DNA from: Leptolyngbya sp. Cla-17
GTDB lineage: Bacteria > Cyanobacteriota > Cyanobacteriia > Leptolyngbyales > Leptolyngbyaceae
NCBI RefSeq assembly: GCF_016807185.1
Contig: NZ_JAEVYN010000001.1
Location: 2,320,161-2,384,160 of the forward strand
Direction: 5' to 3'
DNA length: 64,000 nt
The notes below the pieces were generated by a model. That model was not told the origin of the DNA. It worked only from the letters and a program-made list of their open reading frames with translations, and ran no database searches. The translations under genes and the position numbers were made by a program. Positions 48,507-57,213 of the stretch are shown here, in pieces. The stretch's first letter is position 1. Each line of letters opens with the position of its first letter.

Positions 48507-48659
48507 GTGAAACAAGTCACGACTTTTGCTCAACAGTCCTCTACATCAAATGCTCTTGCCCAAACGACTGCTTCACCCGAGCCTTCGATCGCGGGTACTT
48601 TCGTCTCTACAGCTGTTTCTCTATTTGGTTTTTTGCTGTTAGTGATCCTATTTTTGTAA
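48507..48659 (+). CDS. Small single-helix membrane protein, 50 residues
   Basis: GTG start at 48507 with TTGGAGG 6 bases upstream, an excellent ribosome site for this region. The product has a Ser/Thr/Gln-rich N-terminus (VKQVTTFAQQSSTSNALAQ) and a C-terminal hydrophobic helix (FVSTAVSLFGFLLLVILFL). It resembles the small single-span subunits of photosynthetic or NDH complexes in build, but I do not recognise it as any of them. It precedes gcvT by 57 bases. Confidence 0.65.
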   Translation: MKQVTTFAQQSSTSNALAQTTASPEPSIAGTFVSTAVSLFGFLLLVILFL

Positions 48660-48716
48660 GCATTGGCAAGAACTAGCCCGGTAATATGAAGGGTATTCCT
48701 TTTTACATTTGTTCTT

Positions 48717-49850
48717 GTGACTGACCCACGCCGCGCCACTGCTCTCTCCCACACGCCGCTTTACTCCTTGGCTAAAGAGCTAAACGCTCGGATGACTGAG
48801 TTTTCTGGATGGGAGATGCCTGTGCAATATTCTGGTATCACTCATGAACACCACGCTGTGCGTTCAACAGCAGGTATGTTTGACATTTCTCACATGGGAA
48901 AATTTCGGCTGACGGGCAAAACGGTCTTAGCTCAGATTCAAGCCTTGGTGCCGTCTGATCTGAGCCGTTTGCAACCTGGTGAAGCCCAATACACCGTGTT
49001 GCTTAATGACCAGGCTGGCATTATTGATGATCTGATTTTTTATTACCAGGGGATAGACCCTGATGGGATACAGCAATGGGTGGCGATCGTTAATGCTGCC
49101 ACTACTAATAAAGATAAAGCCTGGCTGTTGAATCATTTAGACTCAACTGAGGTATCGTTTCAGGATTGTTCAACAGATCGGGCACTGATCGCTGTGCAGG
49201 GACCGAGTGCGATCGCTAAATTACAAACTCTAGTCACAGAAGACCTCTCTTCCGTTAAAGCATTTGGGCATTTAGAGGGCACCATCTTAGGACAGCCTGG
49301 ATTCTTAGCGCGGACGGGCTACACAGGCGAAGATGGCTTTGAAGTGATGGTGCCGCCGGAAGTAGGGGTAGAACTCTGGAAAGCACTGCTGACCTTAGAG
49401 GTGGTGCCCTGCGGCTTGGGCTGTCGAGATACGCTCCGACTGGAAGCAGCAATGGCGCTCTACGGACAAGATATTGATGAAACAACTACGCCATTGGAAG
49501 CTGGGTTGGGTTGGCTGGTTCACCTAGACAGTAAAGCAGATTTCATAGGAAGACCTGTTTTAGCCCACCAAAAACAGAATGGGGTGCAGCGTCGGTTGGT
49601 GGGGCTGCAAATGCAGGGACGCAATATTGCTCGGCATGGTTATCCTGTGATGGCTAATGGCAAGGTTGCAGGAATTGTGACCAGCGGAACCCAATCGCCG
49701 ACGCTGGGTCAGCCGATCGCTCTTGCCTATGTACCGACCGAGTTTTCTAAGCCAGGTCAGCCCTTAGAGGTTGAAATTCGAGGCACCTCTTATCCTGCGA
49801 TCGTGGTCAAGCGTCCTTTTTATCGTCGCCCTCCAGCACTATCCTTTTAA
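48717..49850 (+). CDS. gcvT: Glycine cleavage system T protein (aminomethyltransferase)
   Basis: 377 residues from GTG 48717. Transfers the methylene from the lipoyl arm of GcvH to tetrahydrofolate, releasing ammonia; vital for photorespiratory glycine in cyanobacteria. FSGWEMPVQYSGITHEHHAVR, FDISHMGKF, ARTGYTGEDGFEV, RDTLRLEAAMALYGQDID and TSGTQSPTLGQPIALAYVP are all present. No good ribosome site precedes the GTG. A strong terminator lies just after. I see no glycine riboswitch upstream. Confidence 0.96.
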   Translation: MTDPRRATALSHTPLYSLAKELNARMTEFSGWEMPVQYSGITHEHHAVRSTAGMFDISHMGKFRLTGKTVLAQIQALVPSDLSRLQPGEAQYTVLLNDQAGIIDDLIFYYQGIDPDGIQQWVAIVNAATTNKDKAWLLNHLDSTEVSFQDCSTDRALIAVQGPSAIAKLQTLVTEDLSSVKAFGHLEGTILGQPGFLARTGYTGEDGFEVMVPPEVGVELWKALLTLEVVPCGLGCRDTLRLEAAMALYGQDIDETTTPLEAGLGWLVHLDSKADFIGRPVLAHQKQNGVQRRLVGLQMQGRNIARHGYPVMANGKVAGIVTSGTQSPTLGQPIALAYVPTEFSKPGQPLEVEIRGTSYPAIVVKRPFYRRPPALSF

Positions 49851-49863
49851 CAGATATATGAAC

Positions 49864-49909
49864 GAATTCCTGGAAATTATTCATAAAATCGCCAGGAATT
49901 CTAATTTTT
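49864..49909 (+). terminator. Rho-independent terminator after gcvT
   Basis: GAATTCCTGG (49864-49873) and CCAGGAATTC (49892-49901) are perfect 10-base arms, followed by TAATTTTT. gcvH, 67 bases on, must therefore use its own promoter or readthrough. Confidence 0.8.
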
Positions 49910-49975
49910 GAGGTATGAGTTATAAGAGTTGAAATTTAACTTTCACGCAAAACTCTCACTTTAATTTGAAGACCT

Positions 49976-50365
49976 ATGACACTGGAATATCCTAGCGATC
50001 TGAAGTATCTTGACACCCATGAATACGCACGGCTAGATGGAGAAATTGCCACCATTGGCATTACAGCTTTTGCGGTGGATCAACTCGGCGATATCGTATT
50101 TCTAGAGTTGCCTGACATGGGAGATGCGATCGAGAGAGGCGAGAAATTTGGCACGATCGAATCAGTAAAAGCAGTTGAAGACCTCAACGCGCCCGTCAGC
50201 GGCACCATAATTGAGATCAACAGTGCTTTATTAGATGCTCCAGAACAGATTGGAGACGATCCCTATGGGGAAGGGTGGCTGTTGAAGGTGAGGATTGATG
50301 ATGATATTGATTTGGACGATGCCTTATCATCCGATGAATATCGAGCTCAGGTTGAAGGAGAATAA
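49976..50365 (+). CDS. gcvH: Glycine cleavage system H protein
   Basis: 129 residues. Lipoyl carrier of the glycine cleavage complex: shuttles the aminomethyl group from the P-protein to GcvT. The lipoylated residue is Lys65 in [33 protein letters not shown] and [11 protein letters not shown] are typical. It follows gcvT on the same strand after a terminator. gcvP is not in the window. Confidence 0.97.
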   Translation: MTLEYPSDLKYLDTHEYARLDGEIATIGITAFAVDQLGDIVFLELPDMGDAIERGEKFGTIESVKAVEDLNAPVSGTIIEINSALLDAPEQIGDDPYGEGWLLKVRIDDDIDLDDALSSDEYRAQVEGE

Positions 50366-50419
50366 CACCTGCATTTTCAGTGAGGTATTATCCATCGCCT
50401 TCACTCAATTGAGTTCCCT

Positions 50420-51244
50420 TTATCCAACACTGCTGCCGGTTAGTTGGCTAACCAGGTCGATAACGGTGCTGCGGCTGAGTTTGGCTTCGCCTTGAGCCAT
50501 TGCATTCAATGTGGCATGAGCCAGGGTGAGGGGAATACGACAAAAGTCTAATGCTGGACCGATAGGAAGCGCCGCGGTGTAGGTATCCGCAAGCTCTAGG
50601 TTTTGACGAGCGTAGTTGTAAACTTGTTCATCCGTCCACCCGGTTGGAAAAAAGTCCACGCCACGTTTTTTGTCTTCATTGTGATTGCGTAGAATATTGA
50701 CGGCTTGCAACCCCCGACCAAATCCGATCGCGTGAGAGCGGTTGGTTGTAGTGCCGTCATACCATGCCCACAGATCAGACAGCAGCAAACCGACGGCTCC
50801 AGCGACTCCAAAAGTATATTGGTCTAGATCGGCCCGGTCTTCAATTTTCCAATTGATGCGCGCCCAATATGCCATGCGATCGGACATGGCTGCCGTAGCG
50901 TCCCATACTCGCGGTGCGATCGACTCTGGTGCTAAAAGCGCCCATTCCCCAACTCGATAAGATACTTCGGGTAGCACGTCTTTGTAATCGCTGAGCGCAC
51001 CAGATAAATCACTTGCCCGCATTTCATGGGTGCCAGCTTGTAGAGTCAGACTGATGATTTGTAGCAGCTTTGCTTTAAGCGCATTATCCAAGGTTGGATG
51101 GTCTTCAATTTCATCGATCGCTCGCATACACAAGTAGCCAGAAGCCACTGCTTCTTGAAGCCCCGCTGGCAACCGACTAATTGGAATGTAAAACGTCCGA
51201 CTTGTCTCTTCTAATACTTCTAAAGCACTTTTGCACAGCTGCAT
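50420..51244 (-). CDS. sqs: Squalene synthase-type isoprenoid condensing enzyme
   Basis: 274 residues. The first Asp-rich motif reads DEIED at residues 44-48 (SQS style D-x-x-E-D), preceded by SRTFYIPISRLP. The second is NILRNHNEDKKRGVDFFP. Condenses two farnesyl diphosphates to squalene, the hopanoid precursor. Phytoene synthase is an alternative, but crtB is already present at 16167, and HpnH and HpnA lie close by. It lacks a C-terminal membrane anchor. Tail to tail with gcvH. No convincing ribosome site before ATG 51244. Confidence 0.82.
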   Translation of the reverse strand: MQLCKSALEVLEETSRTFYIPISRLPAGLQEAVASGYLCMRAIDEIEDHPTLDNALKAKLLQIISLTLQAGTHEMRASDLSGALSDYKDVLPEVSYRVGEWALLAPESIAPRVWDATAAMSDRMAYWARINWKIEDRADLDQYTFGVAGAVGLLLSDLWAWYDGTTTNRSHAIGFGRGLQAVNILRNHNEDKKRGVDFFPTGWTDEQVYNYARQNLELADTYTAALPIGPALDFCRIPLTLAHATLNAMAQGEAKLSRSTVIDLVSQLTGSSVG

Positions 51245-51892
51245 GGATTCACTCCTCTAAGTCATTACACCAGGTTGGCTCTAAATATACAACAAGACGT
51301 TTCATTTAAGATGAAAATGCCTTATTCAGCTAGAAATCCGTTCTCTCTAAAGTAATTTAGTGCCATCTATAACTTAAAAAGTATTCTATCTATCAACATT
51401 CTTATTTAATTTGTTGACTAAAGATAATTAGTTTTCTGTCTTCTCCGAATTAAAAGCTTTCATTAGAAATAAGCTGTTTTTGCTTATGTAATCTCCTCAC
51501 CCTAAAAGGGCTTAAAGGCTAGGGCTGGCATTCTGGAACACAATCACACTAGAACTTAATAAGGGAGTAAAAGATTTCTTCAAAAAGGCAAACTTCAATT
51601 AAATCAGTAATACGAAGAGTCCAAAACAAAGTCCCAATCAAGTTTGAAATTGATATTCCATAGGAATTGAAACAGAATGAAGTTCTCAATTTTAATCGGT
51701 GAATCTATAATCTAAACAATTAGGAATTCCCCTCAAAAATCAACAATCATTCCTATTTATCCACCGCTGACACGCAAGTTTCCGGAAAATAAGCTTGATT
51801 CTAATTAGAGAATTGCGATTTGCAAAACTACAACATTAGTAACAGATGTAATGTCCAATACATTCATCCATAAAGAGTGACTTTGAATTCTT
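51245..51892. other. AT-rich region without a supportable gene
   Basis: About 650 bases between the squalene synthase start and the hpnH terminator. AT-rich with no frame, tRNA or repeat I would defend. A CCCTAAAAGGG stretch lies near 51501. It must contain the squalene synthase promoter; I cannot place it. Confidence 0.4.
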
Positions 51893-51930
51893 TTGGACTG
51901 AGAGCAAAGATACCTCTGTTCTCAGTCCAA
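51893..51930 (-). terminator. Strong hairpin after hpnH
   Basis: TTGGACTGAGA (51893-51903) pairs with TCTCAGTCCAA (51920-51930), 11 of 11. The right arm is repeated directly at 51931-51941. No U-run longer than the bases TTCTTTT on the far side. Confidence 0.7.
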
Positions 51931-51950
51931 TCTCAGTCCAAACGATCGCC

Positions 51951-52973
51951 TTAGCGACTCATGCTAAACACTGAACCCAGCGATCGCGAAATGTTTTGAG
52001 GATTCATTGCGTCTACCGCTGCTGTAGGCTCATAGCCACAATGCACCATACAGTCTGCACAATTGGGATTGCCACTCGCCCGACCATATTGGCTCCAATC
52101 GGTTCCGTCCACGAGTTCTTGATAGGTTTTATAGTGACCTTCATTCAGCAAGTAGCAAGGCTTTTGCCAGCCCAACACACTATAGCTAGGCATTCCCCAG
52201 GGCGTGCATTCATAATCTTTCTCACCTGTCAAAAAGTCGAGAAATAGGGGATTGTGGTTGAAGTTCCAGTTCTTTTTGCCTGCTGTGTAAGGAGCCAAAA
52301 TATCCCGGAACAATGCTTTTGTTTGCTCCCGTTTTAAGAAATGGTCTTGATCCGGTGCCCACTCATAGCCATAGCCAGGAGAAATCATCATGCCATCAAC
52401 GTTAAGGGTTGCGACAAAATCAAAGAATTTTTGAATTTCTTTAGGATCAGAGCCTTCAAATACAGTGGTGTTGGTAGTGACGCGAAACCCTTTGGCTTTG
52501 GCAGCCTTGATTGCTTGCACAGCAGTATCAAACACCCCATTGCGATCAACGCATTTATCGTGCAGTTCACGCAGCCCATCCAAATGCACACTAAAGGAAA
52601 AATAGGGTGATGGTTCAAACTTATGCAGGCTTTTTTCTAGCAAAATACCATTTGTGCAGAGGTAAATGTATTTACGCCGTGCTACTAATCCACGCACAAT
52701 TTCATCAATTTGAGGATGGAGTAAGGGTTCGCCACCCGGGATCGCCACCACAGGAGCACCACATTCTTCCACTGCGGCAAAGCAATCTTCAGGCGACAGG
52801 TTTTGCTTCAAGATTTCGACCGGATGCTGAATTTTGCCGCAGCCAGAACAGGCAAGATTGCATCGAAATAGCGGTTCTAACATTAACGTCAAGGGATATT
52901 TTTTGCGTCCTTTCAATCGCTGGGTAACGATGTACTTGCCAATATCCATTGCTTGTTGAAAACTAACTGCCAT
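51951..52973 (-). CDS. hpnH: Adenosyl-hopene transferase (radical SAM)
   Basis: 340 residues. Attaches the adenosyl group to diploptene, the first step of C35 hopanoid side-chain synthesis. The radical SAM motif CNLACSGC gives Cys38, Cys42 and Cys45. [14 protein letters not shown] and [11 protein letters not shown], plus the C-terminal [14 protein letters not shown], match HpnH. It is downstream of hpnA by 182 bases on the same strand. The hairpin at 51893 ends the unit. Confidence 0.94.
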   Translation of the reverse strand: MAVSFQQAMDIGKYIVTQRLKGRKKYPLTLMLEPLFRCNLACSGCGKIQHPVEILKQNLSPEDCFAAVEECGAPVVAIPGGEPLLHPQIDEIVRGLVARRKYIYLCTNGILLEKSLHKFEPSPYFSFSVHLDGLRELHDKCVDRNGVFDTAVQAIKAAKAKGFRVTTNTTVFEGSDPKEIQKFFDFVATLNVDGMMISPGYGYEWAPDQDHFLKREQTKALFRDILAPYTAGKKNWNFNHNPLFLDFLTGEKDYECTPWGMPSYSVLGWQKPCYLLNEGHYKTYQELVDGTDWSQYGRASGNPNCADCMVHCGYEPTAAVDAMNPQNISRSLGSVFSMSR

Positions 52974-53155
52974 GGCTCGATTTACTCCTCACTGGAAAAT
53001 AGGGGACGGGGAAAAGGGAATAAGGGGAAAGGACTTAGAAACGGTTTAAAAAGTTGCGTTCCTCTTGACTGCCTTGACTCTCTTAAATGGTAATGTACTT
53101 GACTTACTCAGAAATCCCTAAGCTTTAGGTAACTTATCGCTGAGCAAACCAGGAT

Positions 53156-54136
53156 TTATGCGTAGCGTTTGGTTACAAACCACTCTACGGCATCTTTCAA
53201 AGCCACAACAATTGGAGTTTGTGGAAGCCCTAATTCTTGCACCGCTTTTGAAGCGTCGTAGTACATGAGTTGTCCTGCCATCCGCACGCCATCAACTGGA
53301 ACAGAGGGCGTTTTGCCTAATTTGGCTAACAGAGTCTCATCGATCCAGGCGACAGAAAGAGGAATCCAGGCAGGAATAGAACGCTGCGGGGCGGGGAGTC
53401 CGGTTATTTCCTCTAGTTGGTCAAGCAGGTGCTTGAGGGTCATGTTTTGGTGTCCCAAAATATAGCGATCGCCGGTCTGTCCCTTTTGGTATGCCAGTAA
53501 ATGCCCCCATGCCACATCCTGCACATGGATGAAGTTTAGCCCTGTGTGAAGATAAACAGGCATTTGGCGACGCAAAAATCGCAACACGATATCTCCGGTG
53601 GGCGTAGGTTTAATATCCCAGGCACCAATTGGCGTACTAGGATTCACAATGACGATGTTTTGTTCCGATTGTGCCGCTTTGACGGCTTCCTGCTCTGCCC
53701 AATATTTAGATTGTTTGTAGGCTCCGATCAGCTTTTCGACTGAGCTTTGGTAGGTTTCATTTGCTATCGCGCCTTGTTTGACTCCGATCGCCGCGACTGA
53801 ACTGGTATAAACCGTGCGCTCAACTCCAGCAATACGGGCTGCTGCTAGAATATTGCGCGTTCCCAGGACGTTGTATTGATGCAGAATGTCGTGATCTTTT
53901 CTCCAAAGGGAATAATGAGCGGCGACGTGAAACAATCCTTGACAGCCAGCCATTGCCTGATCCAAGTCACGATCGGTGAGGCTACCTTGCACCAGTTCCA
54001 CATCCAATCCCTGTAAGTTGTCCAGCCGACTGTTAGGGCGCACCAACGCTTTGACGGCATAGCCTTCTTTCAATAGCAGCCGCACGAGGTTGGCACCGAC
54101 AAACCCCGTTCCTCCTGTGACAAATACTTTTTGCAC
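53156..54136 (-). CDS. hpnA: Hopanoid-associated sugar epimerase
   Basis: 326 residues. Rossmann fold starting VFVTGGTGFVGANLVRLLLKEGY, then VELVQGSLTDRDLDQAM, GLFHVAAHYSLWRKD, the active-site YKQSKYWAEQEA and NPSTPIGAWDIKPTP. This matches the HpnA NAD-dependent epimerase/dehydratase branch found in hopanoid operons; its exact reaction is unsettled. It is between the RND permease gene (49 bases upstream) and hpnH, on the same strand. Confidence 0.9.
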   Translation of the reverse strand: MQKVFVTGGTGFVGANLVRLLLKEGYAVKALVRPNSRLDNLQGLDVELVQGSLTDRDLDQAMAGCQGLFHVAAHYSLWRKDHDILHQYNVLGTRNILAAARIAGVERTVYTSSVAAIGVKQGAIANETYQSSVEKLIGAYKQSKYWAEQEAVKAAQSEQNIVIVNPSTPIGAWDIKPTPTGDIVLRFLRRQMPVYLHTGLNFIHVQDVAWGHLLAYQKGQTGDRYILGHQNMTLKHLLDQLEEITGLPAPQRSIPAWIPLSVAWIDETLLAKLGKTPSVPVDGVRMAGQLMYYDASKAVQELGLPQTPIVVALKDAVEWFVTKRYA

Positions 54137-54184
54137 TATAAAAGCCTCAGATTTCTTTGCACTTTTCCACCATAAAGCTCTGCT

Positions 54185-56938
54185 TTAATACTTTCGACGT
54201 AGGCTGTGTTTAATGGCATTGTCGAGGTTATCTAGCAGAGCGTAGAGAACGGGAATGACGATGAGGCTGAGCAGTGTGGAGGTGATTAAGCCGCCCATGA
54301 TGGCGATCGCCATAGGGGCACGCAGTTCCGCACCAGCGCCCCAGCCGATTGCGATCGGCAGCATTCCCAGTAGTGTCGCAACGGTAGTCATGAGGATGGG
54401 ACGGAGGCGAACAGGACCCGCTTTGAGGATAGCTTCATCGCGCTGAAGACCCGATCGCCGCAGTTGGTTAATGTAATCCACAATCAGAATCGCATTTTTA
54501 CTCGTTAAGCCCAGCAAAAAGATAATGCCGATCAACGAAATCATGCCAAAGTCGCTTTGAGCAATTAGCAATCCCACCATGGCACCCACAATAGACAGCG
54601 GCAACGATAGAAAAATCACCAGGGTGTCTGTCCAGCGGCGGAACAGCACAAACAGCACAGCCACAATGCACAGCAAGGACAATGCCAGGGTTTTGCCAAA
54701 GCTACCCAAAATGTCGTCAATTCTGGCAGAATCGCCGCCCAAACGCAGGGAAATCCCTGCTGGAAGCACTGCTTTAGCCTCTGTCGTGGCGCGATCGCCC
54801 GCTTCGCCAATCGTTAATCCTTGCCCTAAGTTGGCGCTAATGGTGGCAACACGCTGTTTGTTGTCATGTTGAATTTCGCGAATGCCGTCAGAATTAGCCT
54901 GCGTCGTGGCAGATACATCCACCAAGCCAGCAATTTTTGTCAGGCGGGTTTGAATCTTCTGTGCAGTGCGATCCAGCAGATTTAAGTCGTTGCCTTGAAT
55001 CTGCACTTGCACAGGTTTGTCGCCGCCTGTATCCACAAATTGAATGTCTTCAATGCTGGTGGTTACACCCGCAACTTTGGGCAAATCTCGACGAAATCGG
55101 TCTTGCACATTGGCAGTCGTCGTCGTGCGGTTGTCTTTTAATTTCACATAAATCGTACCCTTGTTGGGTTCGCCTTGACGGGAGCCAACCACGGTAAAAG
55201 TACTTGCAACATCGGGCGATCGCTGGACAAATTCATCCAATTGTTTTGCAACCTGGAGCGAATCCTTCAGCGGGTCAAATTCTGGTAAAGGTTGTGCAGA
55301 CCGCTGTGCGGCTAGTTGCTCTGGTGATACGCCGGGTGGTAGTTGACGAGGATCAATTGCGCCTTGACTGATCACCTGCCCCGATAGCGCCTGCTTTAGC
55401 GCTTCTGGAATTTCTGGTGTGGGTGCGCTGTAGGAAATATTAAATTCGCCGCGATCGAGTTTGGGAATAAAACCTTTAGGAATCAGCGGAATTAGCGCCA
55501 ACCCACCCACAAAGCTAGCAAGAGCGATCGCCATGACAATGCCTTTGTGATGCAGCGACCATTGCAACAGCCGTTGATACTGATGATTTAACCGATCAAA
55601 ACCGCGCTGAAAGCGATCGGCAATGCTGGGATGGGTCTGATTACGAGGTTTGGGTGGTTTGAGCCAAGCTGCTGCCAGCAGGGGAGACAGAGTTCGAGCA
55701 ACCAGCAGCGACGTGATCATTGCCGCCGAAATGGTGATGCCAAAGGGTCTGAAGAATTGTCCCAACACGCCGCCCATGGTGCCAACGGGCAGAAAAACAG
55801 CGATCGCGGTTAAGGTTGCGGCAGTGACCGTCAAGCCAATTTCGTCGGTTGCCGAAATTGCCGCTTGCTTGGGAGTTTCCCCTTCTTCCAAATGGCGAGC
55901 AATGTTTTCCACATCGACGATCGCGTCATCCACCACATTGCCAATCACCAATGCCAGTGCCAGCAGCGTAATGGTTTCAAAGTTGAACCCATAAAACGCC
56001 ATGACGATGAAAGTGCCTAATAAAGACATGGGAATTGCCAGCGCCGAAATCACGGTCGCCTGCCAATTCCATAAAAAGGGATAAATCACGATCGCTGAAA
56101 GCACCATCGCTTCAATCAACGCTTTAACCGTTTCATCGGTGGCGGCTTCAATATAATCGGCTTGGGTCGCTGCCAGGGAAAATTGCACCTGGGGTAGCTT
56201 GGTTCGTAGCCGCTCAACTTCTTGGTTTGCTGCCCGCACCACTTCCAGAGTGTTGGCATCGCTCTTTTTCACCACCTGAAATGCGATCGCTTCCTGCCCG
56301 TTGAATCTGACCAGGTTGCCGCTTTTGGTCAAATCTTCTAGCTTTGGCGGTTTAGTCAAATCTAATTTGCTCGGCTCCCCCAACAAAGTCACCTTCAGCA
56401 CGCCGGGTAGTTTGGCGATCGCGGGAATAATTTGATCCTTTGCCGTCTTGCTTAATGTCTTTAAATTTTGGGATGAACTATCGATCGCATAGCTCACCAC
56501 CGCCGCTTCATTCAAATTAACCGGAATCACCTTCGTCGTTGTTTTGGCAGGCAGCTTCACCGTTTTCAACGCCGCCGCCACAATACGACTCGATTCCTCC
56601 AAATTGGTGCCCACGGCAAACCGCAGCCGCACGACCGATTGTCCCGGATAGGTTGTAGATCCCACCCCATCCACTTGTTCCAACCTACTCAGCGTTGCTT
56701 CAATTGGGTTAGTTAGCTTTTGCTCAGTGTCCACGGCAGTTTTTAGCGGAGCAGAAGCATTCACCACCACCACCGGAAAGGTCACATCTGGAAACAGCGC
56801 ATATTTGAGTGAGCTAAATGCCAGCACTCCTGCCACAACCACCGCCAGCCAAAAGCTAAGCGTTAAAATCGGACGCTGGATGGCAGTTTTTGAAATATTG
56901 AAGCGCGATCGCGCAGATTCGGGACTGGATTTATCCAT
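54185..56938 (-). CDS. AcrB-type RND efflux permease
   Basis: 917 residues, somewhat shorter than the usual 1000-1050. The proton-relay Asp pair shows in GNVVDDAIVDVENIARHL, and QRPILTLSFWLAVVVAGVLAF opens the first helix. It keeps two large periplasmic regions and about 12 hydrophobic segments. No membrane-fusion or outer-membrane partner gene is adjacent. It is first in line with hpnA and hpnH, so a link to hopanoid export is possible, but the sequence is AcrB-like, not HpnN-like. Substrate unknown. Confidence 0.9.
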   Translation of the reverse strand: MDKSSPESARSRFNISKTAIQRPILTLSFWLAVVVAGVLAFSSLKYALFPDVTFPVVVVNASAPLKTAVDTEQKLTNPIEATLSRLEQVDGVGSTTYPGQSVVRLRFAVGTNLEESSRIVAAALKTVKLPAKTTTKVIPVNLNEAAVVSYAIDSSSQNLKTLSKTAKDQIIPAIAKLPGVLKVTLLGEPSKLDLTKPPKLEDLTKSGNLVRFNGQEAIAFQVVKKSDANTLEVVRAANQEVERLRTKLPQVQFSLAATQADYIEAATDETVKALIEAMVLSAIVIYPFLWNWQATVISALAIPMSLLGTFIVMAFYGFNFETITLLALALVIGNVVDDAIVDVENIARHLEEGETPKQAAISATDEIGLTVTAATLTAIAVFLPVGTMGGVLGQFFRPFGITISAAMITSLLVARTLSPLLAAAWLKPPKPRNQTHPSIADRFQRGFDRLNHQYQRLLQWSLHHKGIVMAIALASFVGGLALIPLIPKGFIPKLDRGEFNISYSAPTPEIPEALKQALSGQVISQGAIDPRQLPPGVSPEQLAAQRSAQPLPEFDPLKDSLQVAKQLDEFVQRSPDVASTFTVVGSRQGEPNKGTIYVKLKDNRTTTTANVQDRFRRDLPKVAGVTTSIEDIQFVDTGGDKPVQVQIQGNDLNLLDRTAQKIQTRLTKIAGLVDVSATTQANSDGIREIQHDNKQRVATISANLGQGLTIGEAGDRATTEAKAVLPAGISLRLGGDSARIDDILGSFGKTLALSLLCIVAVLFVLFRRWTDTLVIFLSLPLSIVGAMVGLLIAQSDFGMISLIGIIFLLGLTSKNAILIVDYINQLRRSGLQRDEAILKAGPVRLRPILMTTVATLLGMLPIAIGWGAGAELRAPMAIAIMGGLITSTLLSLIVIPVLYALLDNLDNAIKHSLRRKY

Positions 56939-57161
56939 TGAATCGGGTGGTGATAGGTAACAAGCGTATTGCCATAGTACCGAACAGTTCTCGATTTCTT
57001 ACGCCAAAAATTCCCTCTTTCCTTCAAAGGGCTGATGTGTTCGTGTGGCTTTACGCTGGTTAATGAGTTGATAAACAACCTTGTCATCCGTTAATTTAGG
57101 CAGATATTGATTAACGTCATTGATGCTACTTAAGCAACGCCAAACCCCATGCCGTTGATAA

Positions 57162-57213
57162 ATGAATTTCCCCCCCCCCCGAAGAAAAATCATCTGACTG
57201 GACTACATCTGAA
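57162..57213 (+). promoter_or_regulatory. Poly-C tract at the 5' end of the hybrid kinase gene
   Basis: An ATG at 57162 is followed by a run of 11 C (57170-57180). With 10 C (or 13) this ATG would be in frame with the kinase, giving an N-terminus MNFPPPEEKSSDW and so on. With 11 C it is out of frame, and translation must begin at GTG 57214. Confidence 0.55.

Noticed and set aside
48316..48716. Glycine riboswitch upstream of gcvT
   Set aside because: No tandem aptamer-like conserved core was seen; the space is largely taken by the small membrane-peptide gene.
51245..51892. Possible small RNA or gene in the 650-base gap
   Set aside because: No promoter-plus-terminator pair, tRNA fold or protein-like frame could be identified by reading.
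54185..56938. RND permease as HpnN
   Set aside because: Its motifs (GNVVDDAIVDVEN and the AcrB-like periplasmic layout) fit the HAE1/AcrB branch; proximity to hpnA alone is not enough.
56999..57193. 64-codon frame on the minus strand between the RND and kinase genes
   Set aside because: It begins next to the poly-C tract, has no ribosome site, and its sequence resembles no family. It could be a gene remnant but cannot be supported.
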